Positions 29,429-39,276 of a stretch of 64,000 nt of DNA are shown one piece after another; position 1 is the first letter of the stretch; each line of letters opens with the position of its first letter. The position numbers and the translations under genes are program-made. Origin of the DNA: AWTP1-13 sp050248715 (GTDB taxonomy: Bacteria > Pseudomonadota > Alphaproteobacteria > Rhizobiales > Hyphomicrobiaceae); contig JBFWRV010000008.1 in assembly GCA_050248715.1 (NCBI GenBank), positions 69,381 through 133,380 of the forward strand. Reading direction: 5' to 3'. The notes under the pieces are model-generated. The model was not told the DNA's origin and did no database searches. It was given only the letters and a program-made list of their open reading frames with translations.

Positions 29429-30850
29429 ATGACTGCAACCGAGACCATACCCGCCGCCGGGGCGAAGGCGCCGGCGGGGCGGGGGCTTTGGCGCGCAGAG
29501 CTGGCCGAAACCATCCGCCTCGCCCTGCCGATGGCGCTGACCCAGCTCGGCCAGATCGCCATGATGACCACCGATCTCATCCTGATCGGCCGGCTCGGCG
29601 ACGCGGCGCTGGCGGCGGCGGCGCTGGCGCACACCGTGCTGTTCGCCGCGTTCACGCTCGGCATGGGGATCGTGTCGGCCGTCGCCCCCCTGGCCGCCCA
29701 GGCCTATGGCGCGCGCGCTCCGCGCATGGTTCGCCGGGCGCTGCGCGTCGGCTTGTGGGCGGCGCTGATGCTGGGCGTGCCCATGACCCTGCTGCAGTTC
29801 CGGGGCGAGGATATCCTGGTGGCACTGGGGCAGGAGCCCCAGTCGGCAGCGCTCGCCGGGCGCTACCTCATGGGTATGGGCTGGGCCATCGTGCCGGGCT
29901 GGATCTTCATCGCCGTGCGCAATTTCATGGGCGCGGTGAACCGGCCCGAGCCTGCCCTGTGGATCACACTCGCGGCGATACCGGCCAACGGCCTCTTTGC
30001 CTACGGCCTCATCTACGGTGCCTTCGGCCTCCCCGCGCTCGACCTGCTCGGCGCCGGGCTCGCCACGGCATTGGTGAACACCGCTATGAGCGCCGGGGCA
30101 CTTTGGATCGCCACTACGCGTCATCCATTCAAGAAGTATCACGTACTAGGCAACCTGCTGCGGCCGGACTGGCCGCTGCTGGGAAAGCTGGTGACAATCG
30201 GCCTTCCGATCTCGGGCGCGCTGCTGCTCGAGTATGGGCTATTCGCGGCGGCCGCACTGCTGATGGGCCGCATCTCGACCAGCGCGGTCGCGGCGCATCA
30301 GATCGCCCTCCAGACGGCGGCCATCCTCTACATGGTGCCCTTCGGCATCGCGCTGGCGGCGACGGTGCGGGTGGGGCAAGCCGTGGGTCGGCGCGATCCT
30401 GCCGGCACGCGCCGCGCCGGCCTCATCGCCATCATGCTCGCGACCGCGTTCATGGCTACCATGACGCTGGTGGTGGGCGTCTCGCGCCATGCCATCCCGC
30501 TTGCCTTCCTCGGCGAAGGCGCGGTGCAGTCGGGCGAGACTGTCGCGCTGGCAGCAATGCTGCTGGTGCTGGGTGCCAGCTTCTTCGTTACCGACGGCAT
30601 CCAGACGGCGGCGGCCGGTGCTCTGAGGGGCCTCAACGACACGCGCCTGCCGATGGCAATCGCGGCACTGAGCTTCTGGGGCGTCGGCTTCGTCAGCTGC
30701 GTCTGGCTGGCGTTCCCAGCGGGACTGGGCGCAATAGGCGTCTGGATCGGCCTGTCGCTCGGCACGGGCGTCTTCGCGGCGCTGCTGGTGTGGCGCTTCC
30801 ACGCGCTGACGGCCCGTGGCTATCTGCCCGCGGTGCCGGCTCCGGCTTGA
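29429..30850 (+). CDS. MATE-family efflux transporter (NorM-like)
   Basis: The 473-residue membrane protein has twelve hydrophobic segments in two homologous halves. Family motifs are LALPMALTQLGQIAMMTTD, PLAAQAYGAR and, in the second half, SAVAAHQIALQTA and VRVGQAVGRRDP. It exports cationic drugs or metabolites using an ion gradient. ATG 29429 is used because it follows a gap of 184 bases from the divergent aspS and precedes a normal cytoplasmic tail. Substrate unknown. Confidence 0.92.
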   Translation: MTATETIPAAGAKAPAGRGLWRAELAETIRLALPMALTQLGQIAMMTTDLILIGRLGDAALAAAALAHTVLFAAFTLGMGIVSAVAPLAAQAYGARAPRMVRRALRVGLWAALMLGVPMTLLQFRGEDILVALGQEPQSAALAGRYLMGMGWAIVPGWIFIAVRNFMGAVNRPEPALWITLAAIPANGLFAYGLIYGAFGLPALDLLGAGLATALVNTAMSAGALWIATTRHPFKKYHVLGNLLRPDWPLLGKLVTIGLPISGALLLEYGLFAAAALLMGRISTSAVAAHQIALQTAAILYMVPFGIALAATVRVGQAVGRRDPAGTRRAGLIAIMLATAFMATMTLVVGVSRHAIPLAFLGEGAVQSGETVALAAMLLVLGASFFVTDGIQTAAAGALRGLNDTRLPMAIAALSFWGVGFVSCVWLAFPAGLGAIGVWIGLSLGTGVFAALLVWRFHALTARGYLPAVPAPA

Positions 30851-30857
30851 CGTGCGC

Positions 30858-30938
30858 TGTCATCCCGGAACGCAGGGCATGAGCCGCCGCCAGGTCGTGC
30901 GTTCAGGCCTTCGGGTTTCTACGTCCGCTGGGATGACA
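30858..30938. repeat. Intergenic palindromic element, family B (GTCATCCC type)
   Basis: TGTCATCCC (30858-30866) and GGGATGACA (30930-30938) form a perfect 9-bp inverted repeat bounding an 81-bp element. It sits between the convergent MATE and panC genes. Related elements with the same ends occur at 45040-45133, inside both copies of the tandem repeat near 51.3 and 51.5 kb, and at 58540-58656. Confidence 0.8.
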
Positions 30939-30941
30939 AAC

Positions 30942-31793
30942 CTACACCGCAACGTTGTCGATCAGGCGCGTCTTCCCGAGCCAGGCGGCAGCCAGTACGC
31001 GGCGCGGACGCTGCGTGCCGGGGTCGGCGGGGGCGAGGGTCTGGGCATCACGGACCTCGACGTAGTCGATCGGATCGAACCCGGCTTCGCGCAGCGCTTG
31101 CCTAGCCGCCTCCGTCGCCCGGGCAGGCGGCTGGCCGCCGCGGACGTCAGCCGCAACGGCGTCAATGGTACGATAAATGGCAGGCGCCACACGGCGCTGA
31201 TCGGGCGTGAGGTAGGCATTCCGCGAGCTCATGGCCAGGCCGTCGGCCTCGCGCGCCGTCGGTCCCGCGACAATGTCGAGCGGCAGATCGAGGTCGCGCA
31301 CCATCTGGCGAACGACGCAGAGCTGCTGGTAGTCCTTCTCACCGAACACGGCGATGTCCGGACCGACCTGGGTGAACAGCTTGCAGCACACGGTGGCGAC
31401 ACCGCCGAAGAAATGCGGGCGAAAGTCGCTCTCCAGGCCCGCCGCGGCTCCAGCCGGCACGATGCGCGTTGCGAAGCCATCGGGATACATTTCAGCGCCC
31501 AGCGGCGACCAGACCAGATCGCACGCGACGCGCGCGAGCTTGGCAAAGTCGCCCGCCTCATCGCGCGGGTAGCGCGCGAAGTCCTCGTTGGGCCCGAACT
31601 GCGCCGGGTTGACGAAGATCGACACGACGACACGCCGGCAGGTCTGCCGGGCGAGGCGCACGAGTGACAGGTGGCCCTCATGCAGCGCACCCATCGTCGG
31701 TACGAGCCCGATGCGCTCCCCTGCCGCCCGCCAGGCGCCCGTCTGCGCCCTGAGTCCAGCCAGCCGGTGGATCACCGGCACAGTCGCTGTCAC
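30942..31793 (-). CDS. panC: Pantothenate synthetase
   Basis: PanC joins pantoate and beta-alanine using ATP in coenzyme A synthesis. The 283-residue protein has the nucleotidyltransferase motif TMGALHEGHLSLV with the HxGH signature. It also has VSIFVNPAQFGPNEDFARYP, FGEKDYQQL and the KMSKS-equivalent MSSRNAYLTPDQR. Length is normal. No panB or panD is adjacent. Confidence 0.95.
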   Translation of the reverse strand: MTATVPVIHRLAGLRAQTGAWRAAGERIGLVPTMGALHEGHLSLVRLARQTCRRVVVSIFVNPAQFGPNEDFARYPRDEAGDFAKLARVACDLVWSPLGAEMYPDGFATRIVPAGAAAGLESDFRPHFFGGVATVCCKLFTQVGPDIAVFGEKDYQQLCVVRQMVRDLDLPLDIVAGPTAREADGLAMSSRNAYLTPDQRRVAPAIYRTIDAVAADVRGGQPPARATEAARQALREAGFDPIDYVEVRDAQTLAPADPGTQRPRRVLAAAWLGKTRLIDNVAV

Positions 31794-31916
31794 GTCTGCT
31801 GCCTCCGCGTTTTCGTTCTCGATCCGACCGCCTCAAAGATGGGGTGGCGCCAGCGTTCTGCTAGACTGGGGGCGCTTTGCGAATCGCTCCTCCCACCCGT
31901 CCCGTGAGGATCGCGC

Positions 31917-34900
31917 ATGTCCGGTCAAGCACAGCCCGCCGTCGGCCGTCCAGAGCCACACTCCTTGCCGCCACGAGATGCCATCGCAGCTGCGCACCTG
32001 CGAGACGAGGCCGAGGTCGTGAAGGAGCTGGCGGGGCCAGCATCCGCGGCGCCCGAGCAGCGCCCTCGCATCGATGGCTTGGCCGCCGCCCTGGTACGCT
32101 CGGCCCGCGCCAACCGGCACGAACACGGTGGCGTCGACGCGTTCATGCACGAATACGGGCTCACATCGGAGGAGGGCGTAATTCTCATGTGCCTCGCCGA
32201 GGCACTGCTGCGTATTCCCGATGCCGACACCGCCGACGCCCTGATTGCCGAGAAAATCGGAGAGGGGCGCTGGGAGAAGCATCTTGGCGCTTCCGACAGC
32301 TTGTTCGTCAACGCCTCGACCTTCGGCCTCATGCTGACAGGGCGCGTCGTGCGGTTGGCCGGGGACAAGCGCTCGGGGCCGGCCGGCATCCTGAGGCGGC
32401 TGGTGGCGCGGTCCGGCGAGCCCTTCATCCGCCAAGCCCTGCGCCAGGCGATGCGCATCCTGGGCGACAACTTCGTGCTCGGGCGCACGATCAAGGAGGC
32501 CCTGAGCCGGGCCGGCGACTACGAGGCGCAAGGCTACCGCTTCTCCTACGACATGCTGGGTGAGGCGGCGAGGACCACCGCCGACGCGGAGCGCTACTTC
32601 GAACGCTACCTGGCAGCGATCGAAGCCATAGGCGCGAGCAGAGCTCGAGGCGCCGAGGACATACACGCGCTGATGACGAAGCCCGGGATCTCGGTCAAGC
32701 TTTCCGCGATTCATCCTCGCTTCGAGGCCGGCAAGAGGGAGAGACTAGAGCTGGAGCTGCTGCCGCGCCTGGTCGGGCTCGGCGTTGCCGCGCGCCGCCA
32801 TGGTCTCAGCCTTACCGTCGATGCAGAGGAGCAGGACCGGTTCGACCTGACGCTCGGGCTGTTCGCCGAGGCCTTCTGCGATCCCGCGCTCGCCGGCTGG
32901 TCAGGCCTCGGCCTCGCGGTGCAGGGTTACGGAAAGCGCGCCCTTCCGGCCCTGCAATGGCTTGCCCGGTTAGCGCAGCAAGAGCGCAAGACCATCCCCC
33001 TGCGGCTGGTTAAAGGCGCCTATTGGGACAGCGAAATCAAATGGACACAGGAGCGAGGGCTTTCCGACTACCCGGTCTTCACGCGCAAGTCGCACACGGA
33101 TATCTCCTATCTCGCGTGCATGCGGCTGATGCTGGCCGACCCGGCGGCGTTCTATCCCCAGTTCGCCACACACAACGCACACACGATCGCATCGGTGTAT
33201 GTGGCAGCGGGGAGTACCGCGTTCGAATTCCAACGGCTGCACGGCATGGGCGAGGCGCTCTACGCCGAGGTGGTCGGCAGCGGCAAGCTCAACGTACCGT
33301 GCCGAATATATGCGCCCGTCGGTCCACATGAGGACCTCGTCGCCTACCTGGTGCGCCGTCTGCTCGAGAACGGCGCCAACACCTCCTTCGTCAACCGCCT
33401 TGCCGACGAGGAGGCGCCGATCGAGGATATCATCCGCGATCCGGTGGACAGCATCGCGCGGGACGTATCCGCCCCCGTGAAGCGCCTGCCGCGACCGTCC
33501 GATATCTACGCGCCGACGCGCGTCAACAGCACCGGCATCGCGCTCAGCGAGCCCGCCGTGCGCGAGCCGCTGCTCGAAGGCATAAGACGGGAGATCGGCG
33601 GCTGGTTCGACGTCACCCCGCTTGTCGACGGCCAGGCACCGGTGGGCGGAGACGCTGCGGAGCTGCTGCTCAGCCCACACGACCGCAGTGAGCGCGTGGG
33701 CACCGTGCGCACCGCCGATGCGGCAGCGATCGAGGCGGCGCTGGCGAGCGCGCAAAGGGCAACGCGGGCCTGGGATGGCCTGGGCGGGCCGGCGCGAGCC
33801 GACATTCTCGATCGTGCGGCTGCCCTCTACGAGCGCGACCGGACGCGGCTGATGGCGGTGATGGTGCGCGAGGCCGGCAAGACGTTGGAGAACGCGCTGG
33901 GCGACGTCCGCGAGGCGGTCGACTTCCTACGCTACTATGCGGCCGAGGCGCGGCGTCTATTCAGCAAGCCCCTTTCCCTCGAGGGGCCCACCGGCGAGAC
34001 GAATACCTTGGAGCTCAGGGCGCGCGGGCCGTTCGCCTGCATCTCTCCCTGGAACTTTCCGCTCGCCATCTTCACCGGCCAAGTAGCTGCGGCACTGGCC
34101 GCCGGCAACCCTGTCCTCGCCAAGCCCGCCGAGCAGACGCCGATCGTCGCGTTTCTTGCCGTCCGGCTGCTACACGAGGCAGGCGTGCCGCTCGACGTGC
34201 TGCATCTGCTTCCTGGCACCGGCCCGGTCGGCGCGGCCCTCGTGAAGGACCCGCGCGTTGCGGGCGTCGCCTTCACGGGCTCGAATGAGGCGGCCTGGTC
34301 GATCAATGCGGCGCTGGCCGCGCGACGTGGGCCGATCGTACCCTTCATTGCCGAGACCGGTGGCATGAACGCCATGATTGCCGATTCCAGTGCGCTGCCC
34401 GAGCAGGTGATCCGCGACGTCGTGCGCTCGGCCTTCGACTCCGCGGGCCAGCGCTGTTCGGCGGCGCGCCTATTCTTCGTGCAGGAGGACGTTGCAAAGC
34501 CGATGATCGACATGCTGGTCGGCGCTGTGGAGACGCTCGAGATTGGCGACCCGCTGGACTATGCAATCGACATCGGTCCCGTCATTGACACCGATGCGAT
34601 GGAGATGCTGGAGGCGCACAAGCAGCGCATGGGCAAGACGGGTTTGCGGCTCGTGGATCTGCCCGTGCCCGAAGCCTGCCGCGCCGGCACCTACGTCGGT
34701 CCGGCGGTCTACGAGATCGAAAGCGCCGGCGTGCTGGACCGGGAGGTTTTCGGGCCGATCCTGCACGTCGTCCGCTACGAGGGCGGCCACCTCGACCAGG
34801 TGATAGATGCGATCAATGCTTCGGGCTACGGCCTGACACTCGGGCTGCACAGCCGTATCGCCAGCGTCGCCGATCAGGTGGCCGAGCGAGCGCGCGCCGG

Positions 34901-35096
34901 CAATTTTTATGTCAACCGCAACCAAATTGGCGCCGTGGTCGGCGTGCAGCCGTTCGGGGGCGAAGGCCTGTCAGGCACCGGACCGAAAGCGGGCGGACCC
35001 AACTACCTCGCCCGTTTCGCGATTGAGCGCGTGCGCACCACCGATATCACTGCGACCGGCGGCAACGTCGGGCTGCTCGGCCTCGGCGAAGCATAA
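31917..35096 (+). CDS. putA: Bifunctional proline dehydrogenase / L-glutamate gamma-semialdehyde dehydrogenase
   Basis: PutA oxidises proline to glutamate in two channelled steps and passes electrons to quinone. The 1059-residue protein is the short form without the N-terminal ribbon-helix-helix DNA-binding domain. A helical region (about 1-140) precedes the FAD barrel (GISVKLSAIHPRFEAG, RLVKGAYWDSEIK). The aldehyde dehydrogenase half has FACISPWNFPLAIFTGQ, AETGGMN and the catalytic cysteine C847 in GQRCSAARL. PVGPHEDLVAYLVRRLLENG connects the halves. With the large NAD-GDH in this window, it suggests active use of proline and glutamate. Confidence 0.95.
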   Translation: MSGQAQPAVGRPEPHSLPPRDAIAAAHLRDEAEVVKELAGPASAAPEQRPRIDGLAAALVRSARANRHEHGGVDAFMHEYGLTSEEGVILMCLAEALLRIPDADTADALIAEKIGEGRWEKHLGASDSLFVNASTFGLMLTGRVVRLAGDKRSGPAGILRRLVARSGEPFIRQALRQAMRILGDNFVLGRTIKEALSRAGDYEAQGYRFSYDMLGEAARTTADAERYFERYLAAIEAIGASRARGAEDIHALMTKPGISVKLSAIHPRFEAGKRERLELELLPRLVGLGVAARRHGLSLTVDAEEQDRFDLTLGLFAEAFCDPALAGWSGLGLAVQGYGKRALPALQWLARLAQQERKTIPLRLVKGAYWDSEIKWTQERGLSDYPVFTRKSHTDISYLACMRLMLADPAAFYPQFATHNAHTIASVYVAAGSTAFEFQRLHGMGEALYAEVVGSGKLNVPCRIYAPVGPHEDLVAYLVRRLLENGANTSFVNRLADEEAPIEDIIRDPVDSIARDVSAPVKRLPRPSDIYAPTRVNSTGIALSEPAVREPLLEGIRREIGGWFDVTPLVDGQAPVGGDAAELLLSPHDRSERVGTVRTADAAAIEAALASAQRATRAWDGLGGPARADILDRAAALYERDRTRLMAVMVREAGKTLENALGDVREAVDFLRYYAAEARRLFSKPLSLEGPTGETNTLELRARGPFACISPWNFPLAIFTGQVAAALAAGNPVLAKPAEQTPIVAFLAVRLLHEAGVPLDVLHLLPGTGPVGAALVKDPRVAGVAFTGSNEAAWSINAALAARRGPIVPFIAETGGMNAMIADSSALPEQVIRDVVRSAFDSAGQRCSAARLFFVQEDVAKPMIDMLVGAVETLEIGDPLDYAIDIGPVIDTDAMEMLEAHKQRMGKTGLRLVDLPVPEACRAGTYVGPAVYEIESAGVLDREVFGPILHVVRYEGGHLDQVIDAINASGYGLTLGLHSRIASVADQVAERARAGNFYVNRNQIGAVVGVQPFGGEGLSGTGPKAGGPNYLARFAIERVRTTDITATGGNVGLLGLGEA

Positions 35097-35131
35097 GCGG
35101 GCGCCCGGAAAGCAGTGGACCGAGCCCAGGC

Positions 35132-36013
35132 CTACCGGCGCGTCTGGTCGCGGTTGATTAGCATCAACCCGGCCACCACAAGAACAACCGCCACGGCGTG
35201 GTACCAGGCGAGCGTTTCGCCGATCAGCGTGATCGCCATCGCCGCCGAGTACATCGGCGTGAGAGTAAGCGAGGCGGAGGTGAGCACGGGCCCGTTGCGC
35301 CGGAGCGAGGCGTTGTAGCCGAGGAAGGCGCCAATGCCCGTCGCCAGTACGGTGACAAAAATCCAGGCTAGCGCACGCGCATCGGGCCGGGGCAGGCCGC
35401 CCTCTGTAACCTCTGTCCATGCCGGTGGCAGCAGTACGATACTTGCAGCAAAGGCCATGACCGTGAACTGCGCAAGCGGTGTCAGCGTCGGCTGCGTGCG
35501 GCGCATGGCGACCGTGTAGACGACAAACACGCCCATTCCCGCCGCTGCCCACAGGTCACCCGCGGCGAAGCGCAGGCTGAATAGCACCTCGAGATGGCCA
35601 CGCGTGAGAACGAGGGCCACCCCGAGTAGACAGGTGACCACGCCGAGAAGCAGTGGGGCTGTGGCGCGCTGACGGCCGGCCGCAATCTCCCAGGCCGTGA
35701 CGAAAGCGCCGGCGCACGCATAGATCAAGGCGATGGTAGTCGCCTCCGTCGTGCGCGCCGCCATGAATGCGGCGTAGGCGCAAAATCCCATTCCCATTGC
35801 TCCGAGCGCTGCGACCCGAAGCATGTGCCCGGGTGGGGCCGACCAGTGCTCTTCCCGGCCGCGGCTCATGGCAAGCGCGGCAATGATGGCGGCCGACAAC
35901 AGCCAGCGCACAACCGACAGGCTGGCAGGGCCGAAGGTCTCGACCAGGGCCCGGCCGGTCACGGGATTGAGGGCGAAGCAGGCGGGTACGAGCGCAAGGA
36001 GGATGAGATTCAT
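35132..36013 (-). CDS. EamA/DMT-family transporter
   Basis: The 293-residue protein has ten hydrophobic segments in two EamA repeats (starting MNLILLALVPACFALNPV and GDLWAAAGMGVFVVYTVAM). It ends in a short basic tail (NRDQTRR). DMT transporters export metabolites or take up small solutes; the substrate is unknown. ATG 36013 is chosen since it begins directly with the first helix; the frame continues upstream into the divergent VWA gene without membrane character. Confidence 0.87.
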   Translation of the reverse strand: MNLILLALVPACFALNPVTGRALVETFGPASLSVVRWLLSAAIIAALAMSRGREEHWSAPPGHMLRVAALGAMGMGFCAYAAFMAARTTEATTIALIYACAGAFVTAWEIAAGRQRATAPLLLGVVTCLLGVALVLTRGHLEVLFSLRFAAGDLWAAAGMGVFVVYTVAMRRTQPTLTPLAQFTVMAFAASIVLLPPAWTEVTEGGLPRPDARALAWIFVTVLATGIGAFLGYNASLRRNGPVLTSASLTLTPMYSAAMAITLIGETLAWYHAVAVVLVVAGLMLINRDQTRR

Positions 36014-36074
36014 GGGGGGTGGGGCAGGTTGGACCGCAACCCATTGCACATTGCCGACGGGCTTCGGAAGGGCC

Positions 36075-36866
36075 ATGTTTGCGGACATGAACAAGAGGCA
36101 AAAGCCTTGCACGGGTGCGGAGCGGGCCAGAGCGCCCGCAACAAGTGCGGCCGCGTCGGGCGGACCTCCCTCCGAGGCCGCAAAGAAGACCCTGTCACAA
36201 GCCTCCAGCGAAGCCGACGTCGCCGAATTCGTACGGCGCATGAAGGAACTGGGCCCGCACGCTGGACAGGGCAACGGCCGGCTCATCTTTGCCATGGACG
36301 CCACCATGAGCCGGCAGCCGACCTGGGACATGGCCCTGGCACTGCAGGCAGAGATGTTTCAGGCCGTGAAGGCTGTGGGCGGGTTGGACGTTCAGCTCGT
36401 GTATTTCCGGGGTGCCGGAGAGTGCCGCGCCTCACGCTGGGTGTCGGACCCCGACGCTCTGGCCGCACTGATGGTGCAAGTGGCATGTGCCGGCGGTTAT
36501 ACGCAGATCGGCAAGGTGCTGGGGCATGCGCGTACAGAGGCGGGCAAGAAGCGCGTGAGCGCCCTCGTCTACGTCGGCGACTGCATGGAGGAGGACATCG
36601 ACGATCTGTGCGGCCGCGCCGGGGAGCTGGCTCTACTGGGCGTCCCTGTGTTCCTTTTCCAGGAGGGTACGGACGTACGTGCCGAGAAGGCCTTCCGCGA
36701 AATCGCCAGATTGACCAAGGGCGCCTACTGCCGTTTCGATGCGGGTTCGGCCGCGCAACTCCGCGAGTTGCTTGCGGCTGTCGCTGTGTACGCGGCGGGC
36801 GGGCGCAAGGCGTTGGAGGCTCTGAGCGGTAGCGGAGCCCGGCAACTGCTGCAGCAGTTGAAATAA
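36075..36866 (+). CDS. VWA-domain protein
   Basis: The 263-residue protein has a von Willebrand factor A-like domain from about residue 75. IFAMDATMSRQPTWD carries an altered MIDAS motif (DxTxS instead of DxSxS). It continues with VQLVYFRGAGE, YTQIGKVLGHA and LVYVGDCMEED. It has no signal peptide. The N-terminal 60 residues are Ala/Ser-rich and look disordered. The start is ATG 36075 (GGAAGG upstream) or ATG 36087. The next gene begins 20 bases after its stop and encodes a membrane J-domain protein, so the two probably act together; the pair is common in rhizobia but its role is unknown to me. Confidence 0.78.
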   Translation: MFADMNKRQKPCTGAERARAPATSAAASGGPPSEAAKKTLSQASSEADVAEFVRRMKELGPHAGQGNGRLIFAMDATMSRQPTWDMALALQAEMFQAVKAVGGLDVQLVYFRGAGECRASRWVSDPDALAALMVQVACAGGYTQIGKVLGHARTEAGKKRVSALVYVGDCMEEDIDDLCGRAGELALLGVPVFLFQEGTDVRAEKAFREIARLTKGAYCRFDAGSAAQLRELLAAVAVYAAGGRKALEALSGSGARQLLQQLK

Positions 36867-36885
36867 GGGAGGCTTCGCGCATCCC

Positions 36886-37590
36886 ATGCAATATCTGCTG
36901 CTGGGCCTCGCGGCCCTCCTGCTGTTCCTCATTGCGGCACGCGCCTACACGATGGCCAACCCGCAGGCCTTGGCGCGGCAGCTGCGCATCGGCGTGGGCG
37001 TCGCTGCGCTAACCGGCGCAGGTATTCTTGTCCTCCGCGGCATGGTCGGCTACGCCATGTCGCTGGCGGCGCTCGGATCGTGGCTGCTGTGGGGTCACGC
37101 CGGCTTTCCCGGCCTTCCTGGCAGTGCACAAAAGTCGCCGGGGCAGACATCGCAGGTCGTGACCGAGCACCTCGAAGTCGAACTCGATCACGACACGGGC
37201 GGTATCCGCGGGCATGTGCTCAAGGGGGAGTTCGCCGGCCGCCAGCTGGAGGACCTGGCCCCCGCCGAGCTTGGTCGCCTCTGGCAGGATTGCCGATATG
37301 CCGATCCCCAGTCGGCGCAGATCATCGAGGCCTATCTCGACCGCGTGCATCCGACCTGGCGCGAGGACATGGCGCGCACGGAAGGCGCAGGGTGGCCCGA
37401 CGCGGCAGCAGCCGGCACTATGACCCGGGCTCAGGCGCTCGACATTCTCGGGCTCAAGGAAGGAGCGAGCGAGGACGACATACGCCGTGCCCATCGCGAG
37501 CTGATGATGAAGGTGCATCCCGACCGCGGCGGCTCGACATTTCTCGCGACCAAGATCAACGAGGCCAAGGACGTGCTGCTCGGGAGGTAG
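36886..37590 (+). CDS. Membrane-anchored J-domain protein
   Basis: The 234-residue protein starts with two hydrophobic helices (YLLLGLAALLLFLIAARAY and a second at about 43-65). A middle domain of about 90 residues follows, with EHLEVELDHDTGGIRGHVLKG, and then a C-terminal J domain (QALDILGLKEGASEDDIRRA) with the HPD tripeptide in KVHPDRGG. It should recruit DnaK to the inner membrane surface. It is tightly linked to the VWA gene upstream. Confidence 0.87.
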   Translation: MQYLLLGLAALLLFLIAARAYTMANPQALARQLRIGVGVAALTGAGILVLRGMVGYAMSLAALGSWLLWGHAGFPGLPGSAQKSPGQTSQVVTEHLEVELDHDTGGIRGHVLKGEFAGRQLEDLAPAELGRLWQDCRYADPQSAQIIEAYLDRVHPTWREDMARTEGAGWPDAAAAGTMTRAQALDILGLKEGASEDDIRRAHRELMMKVHPDRGGSTFLATKINEAKDVLLGR

Positions 37591-37608
37591 CGGTAGCAGC
37601 CGCGCCCA

Positions 37609-39276
37609 TCATTCCGCCTTCATGACGAGACAATCGATCTTGAGGCGCTTGAGCTCGCTGCATGCATTGGCGGCGGCAGGGGCCTCGAATCCTGCATAAC
37701 GGGCGCGGAAATACAGCTTGTCGCCCTGCCTGACCTGGGTCGTCAGGGGCGCGTGCTTGGCAAGCAGGCCCGGCGCGAGATCGCGCGCGGACGCCAGTCG
37801 CCGCTCCGCATCGGCTTGGCTATGGTAGGCGCCGATCTGAATGTGGAACGCGCCCTGAGCGGCGGCGGAGGCCGTGATCACCGGGTTGACGCGCGGCCTG
37901 GGTGCTGGGGCGTCCTGAAGAGATGTAATCGTGGGTGCTGGCCATGTGGCCACGGCAGCCGACATCGGCCGCTCGCGGCGATCGAGATTGGCGGCCTGCT
38001 GCTCGAGCGTCGACGGCGGGGCACCGAGCACGGGGGGCCCCTCGGTGGGCCCGGCAGTCAAGTTCGAGCGCAGCGAACCAGGTGAGGCCGTCGCCCAGGT
38101 CGGAGGCGGCGCCTGCGGCCGCTCCTGGGGAATGTGGGCACCGGCAAGAACGTTCTCAAAGCCCCGCCCACGCGGCTCGTCGGCTGCTGGATTGGTCTGG
38201 CGGGGGCCGACTAGTACGGGCCGCACGCGCGCCACTTCGATGGCAGGTGAGGGCGGTCCCGCGGCGGGTGCGGACGAGGGCGCGTACGTCGGCACGGCAT
38301 CTACGGGAGCGAAGGCCAAAGCCGCAGCCGGCTGCGGCGAGGGGCGCTCGACACGGCGCGGCGTCGGCACGGCGCGCTCCGGTACAGGCCCCGCCTGGGC
38401 GATGAGAGCATGCGTCGGCCGGCGCGTCTTCTCGTTGGAAGCCTTGACCAGTCCCATGTTGAGGAAAGTGTGCATGGCAGCGTTGCGCGAGGCTGCGCTG
38501 GCGCCTCCGAAGATGGCGCCGACCACATGCTTGCGGCCCCGGCGCACGGACGACACCAGATTGAAGCCGGAGGCGCGGGTGTAGCCCGTCTTGATGCCGT
38601 CCGTGCCCTCATAGTTGGACAGGAGGGTATTGTGATTGGTGAAGGTCTCATCCCTGTAGGTAAAGCTCTTCGTCCTGAAGAGAGCGTAGTGTTTGGGATA
38701 ATCGTCGATTAGGCGCAGGGCCAACGTCACCATGTCCCGCGCCGTGGTCACCTGCTCGTCGTCAGGCAGGCCCGAGGCGTTGCGGAAGGTGGTAGAGGCC
38801 ATGCCGAACTGGCGTGCGCGCTGCGTCATCAGGCGAGCGAACTTCTCCTCGCTGCCCGAGATGTGCTCGGCGATGGCTACCGCCATGTCGTTGGCGCTTT
38901 TGGTGATGACAGCCTTGATGGCATCGATCAGAGCGATTTCCTCGCCCTCCTCAAGGCCCAGCTTTGTGGGCGCCGTGTCGGCGGCGCTGGCTGAGATCTT
39001 TATCTTGGTGTGGTAGGTGAGCCGGCCCTGTTCGATGAGCTCGAAGGCCAGGTAGAGCGTCATCATCTTGGTCAGCGAGGCGGGATAGCGCACCTCATCG
39101 GCCGCGCTCGCGTGCAGCACCCGGCCCGTGTTGGCATCGAGGATGAGGACCGCGCTCTTGCTGTTGGCATGTGCACCCGACACCGCCAGCAGCGCTGCAG
39201 CAGCAGCGAAGACGGCTGCCAAAAGGGTAAGGCAACGCGCTCGCCTCGGCCCGCCTTGTGGGTCCCTAACGGCCAT
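37609..39276 (-). CDS. D-alanyl-D-alanine carboxypeptidase (DacF type) with SPOR domain
   Basis: The 555-residue penicillin-binding protein trims peptidoglycan stem peptides in the periplasm. With Met at 39276 it has a clean signal peptide (CLTLLAAVFAAAAALLAVSG, cut near AHA). The catalytic SxxK is S67-K70 in ASLTKMM, SxN is in KSANDMAVAIAE, and KTG is in DGIKTGYT. After a proline/alanine-rich linker of about 170 residues comes a SPOR domain (FHIQIGAYHSQADAERRL to the end), which targets denuded glycan at the septum. ATGs at 39324 and 39387 are alternatives. No ribosome-binding site decides between them. Confidence 0.88.
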   Translation of the reverse strand: MAVRDPQGGPRRARCLTLLAAVFAAAAALLAVSGAHANSKSAVLILDANTGRVLHASAADEVRYPASLTKMMTLYLAFELIEQGRLTYHTKIKISASAADTAPTKLGLEEGEEIALIDAIKAVITKSANDMAVAIAEHISGSEEKFARLMTQRARQFGMASTTFRNASGLPDDEQVTTARDMVTLALRLIDDYPKHYALFRTKSFTYRDETFTNHNTLLSNYEGTDGIKTGYTRASGFNLVSSVRRGRKHVVGAIFGGASAASRNAAMHTFLNMGLVKASNEKTRRPTHALIAQAGPVPERAVPTPRRVERPSPQPAAALAFAPVDAVPTYAPSSAPAAGPPSPAIEVARVRPVLVGPRQTNPAADEPRGRGFENVLAGAHIPQERPQAPPPTWATASPGSLRSNLTAGPTEGPPVLGAPPSTLEQQAANLDRRERPMSAAVATWPAPTITSLQDAPAPRPRVNPVITASAAAQGAFHIQIGAYHSQADAERRLASARDLAPGLLAKHAPLTTQVRQGDKLYFRARYAGFEAPAAANACSELKRLKIDCLVMKAE

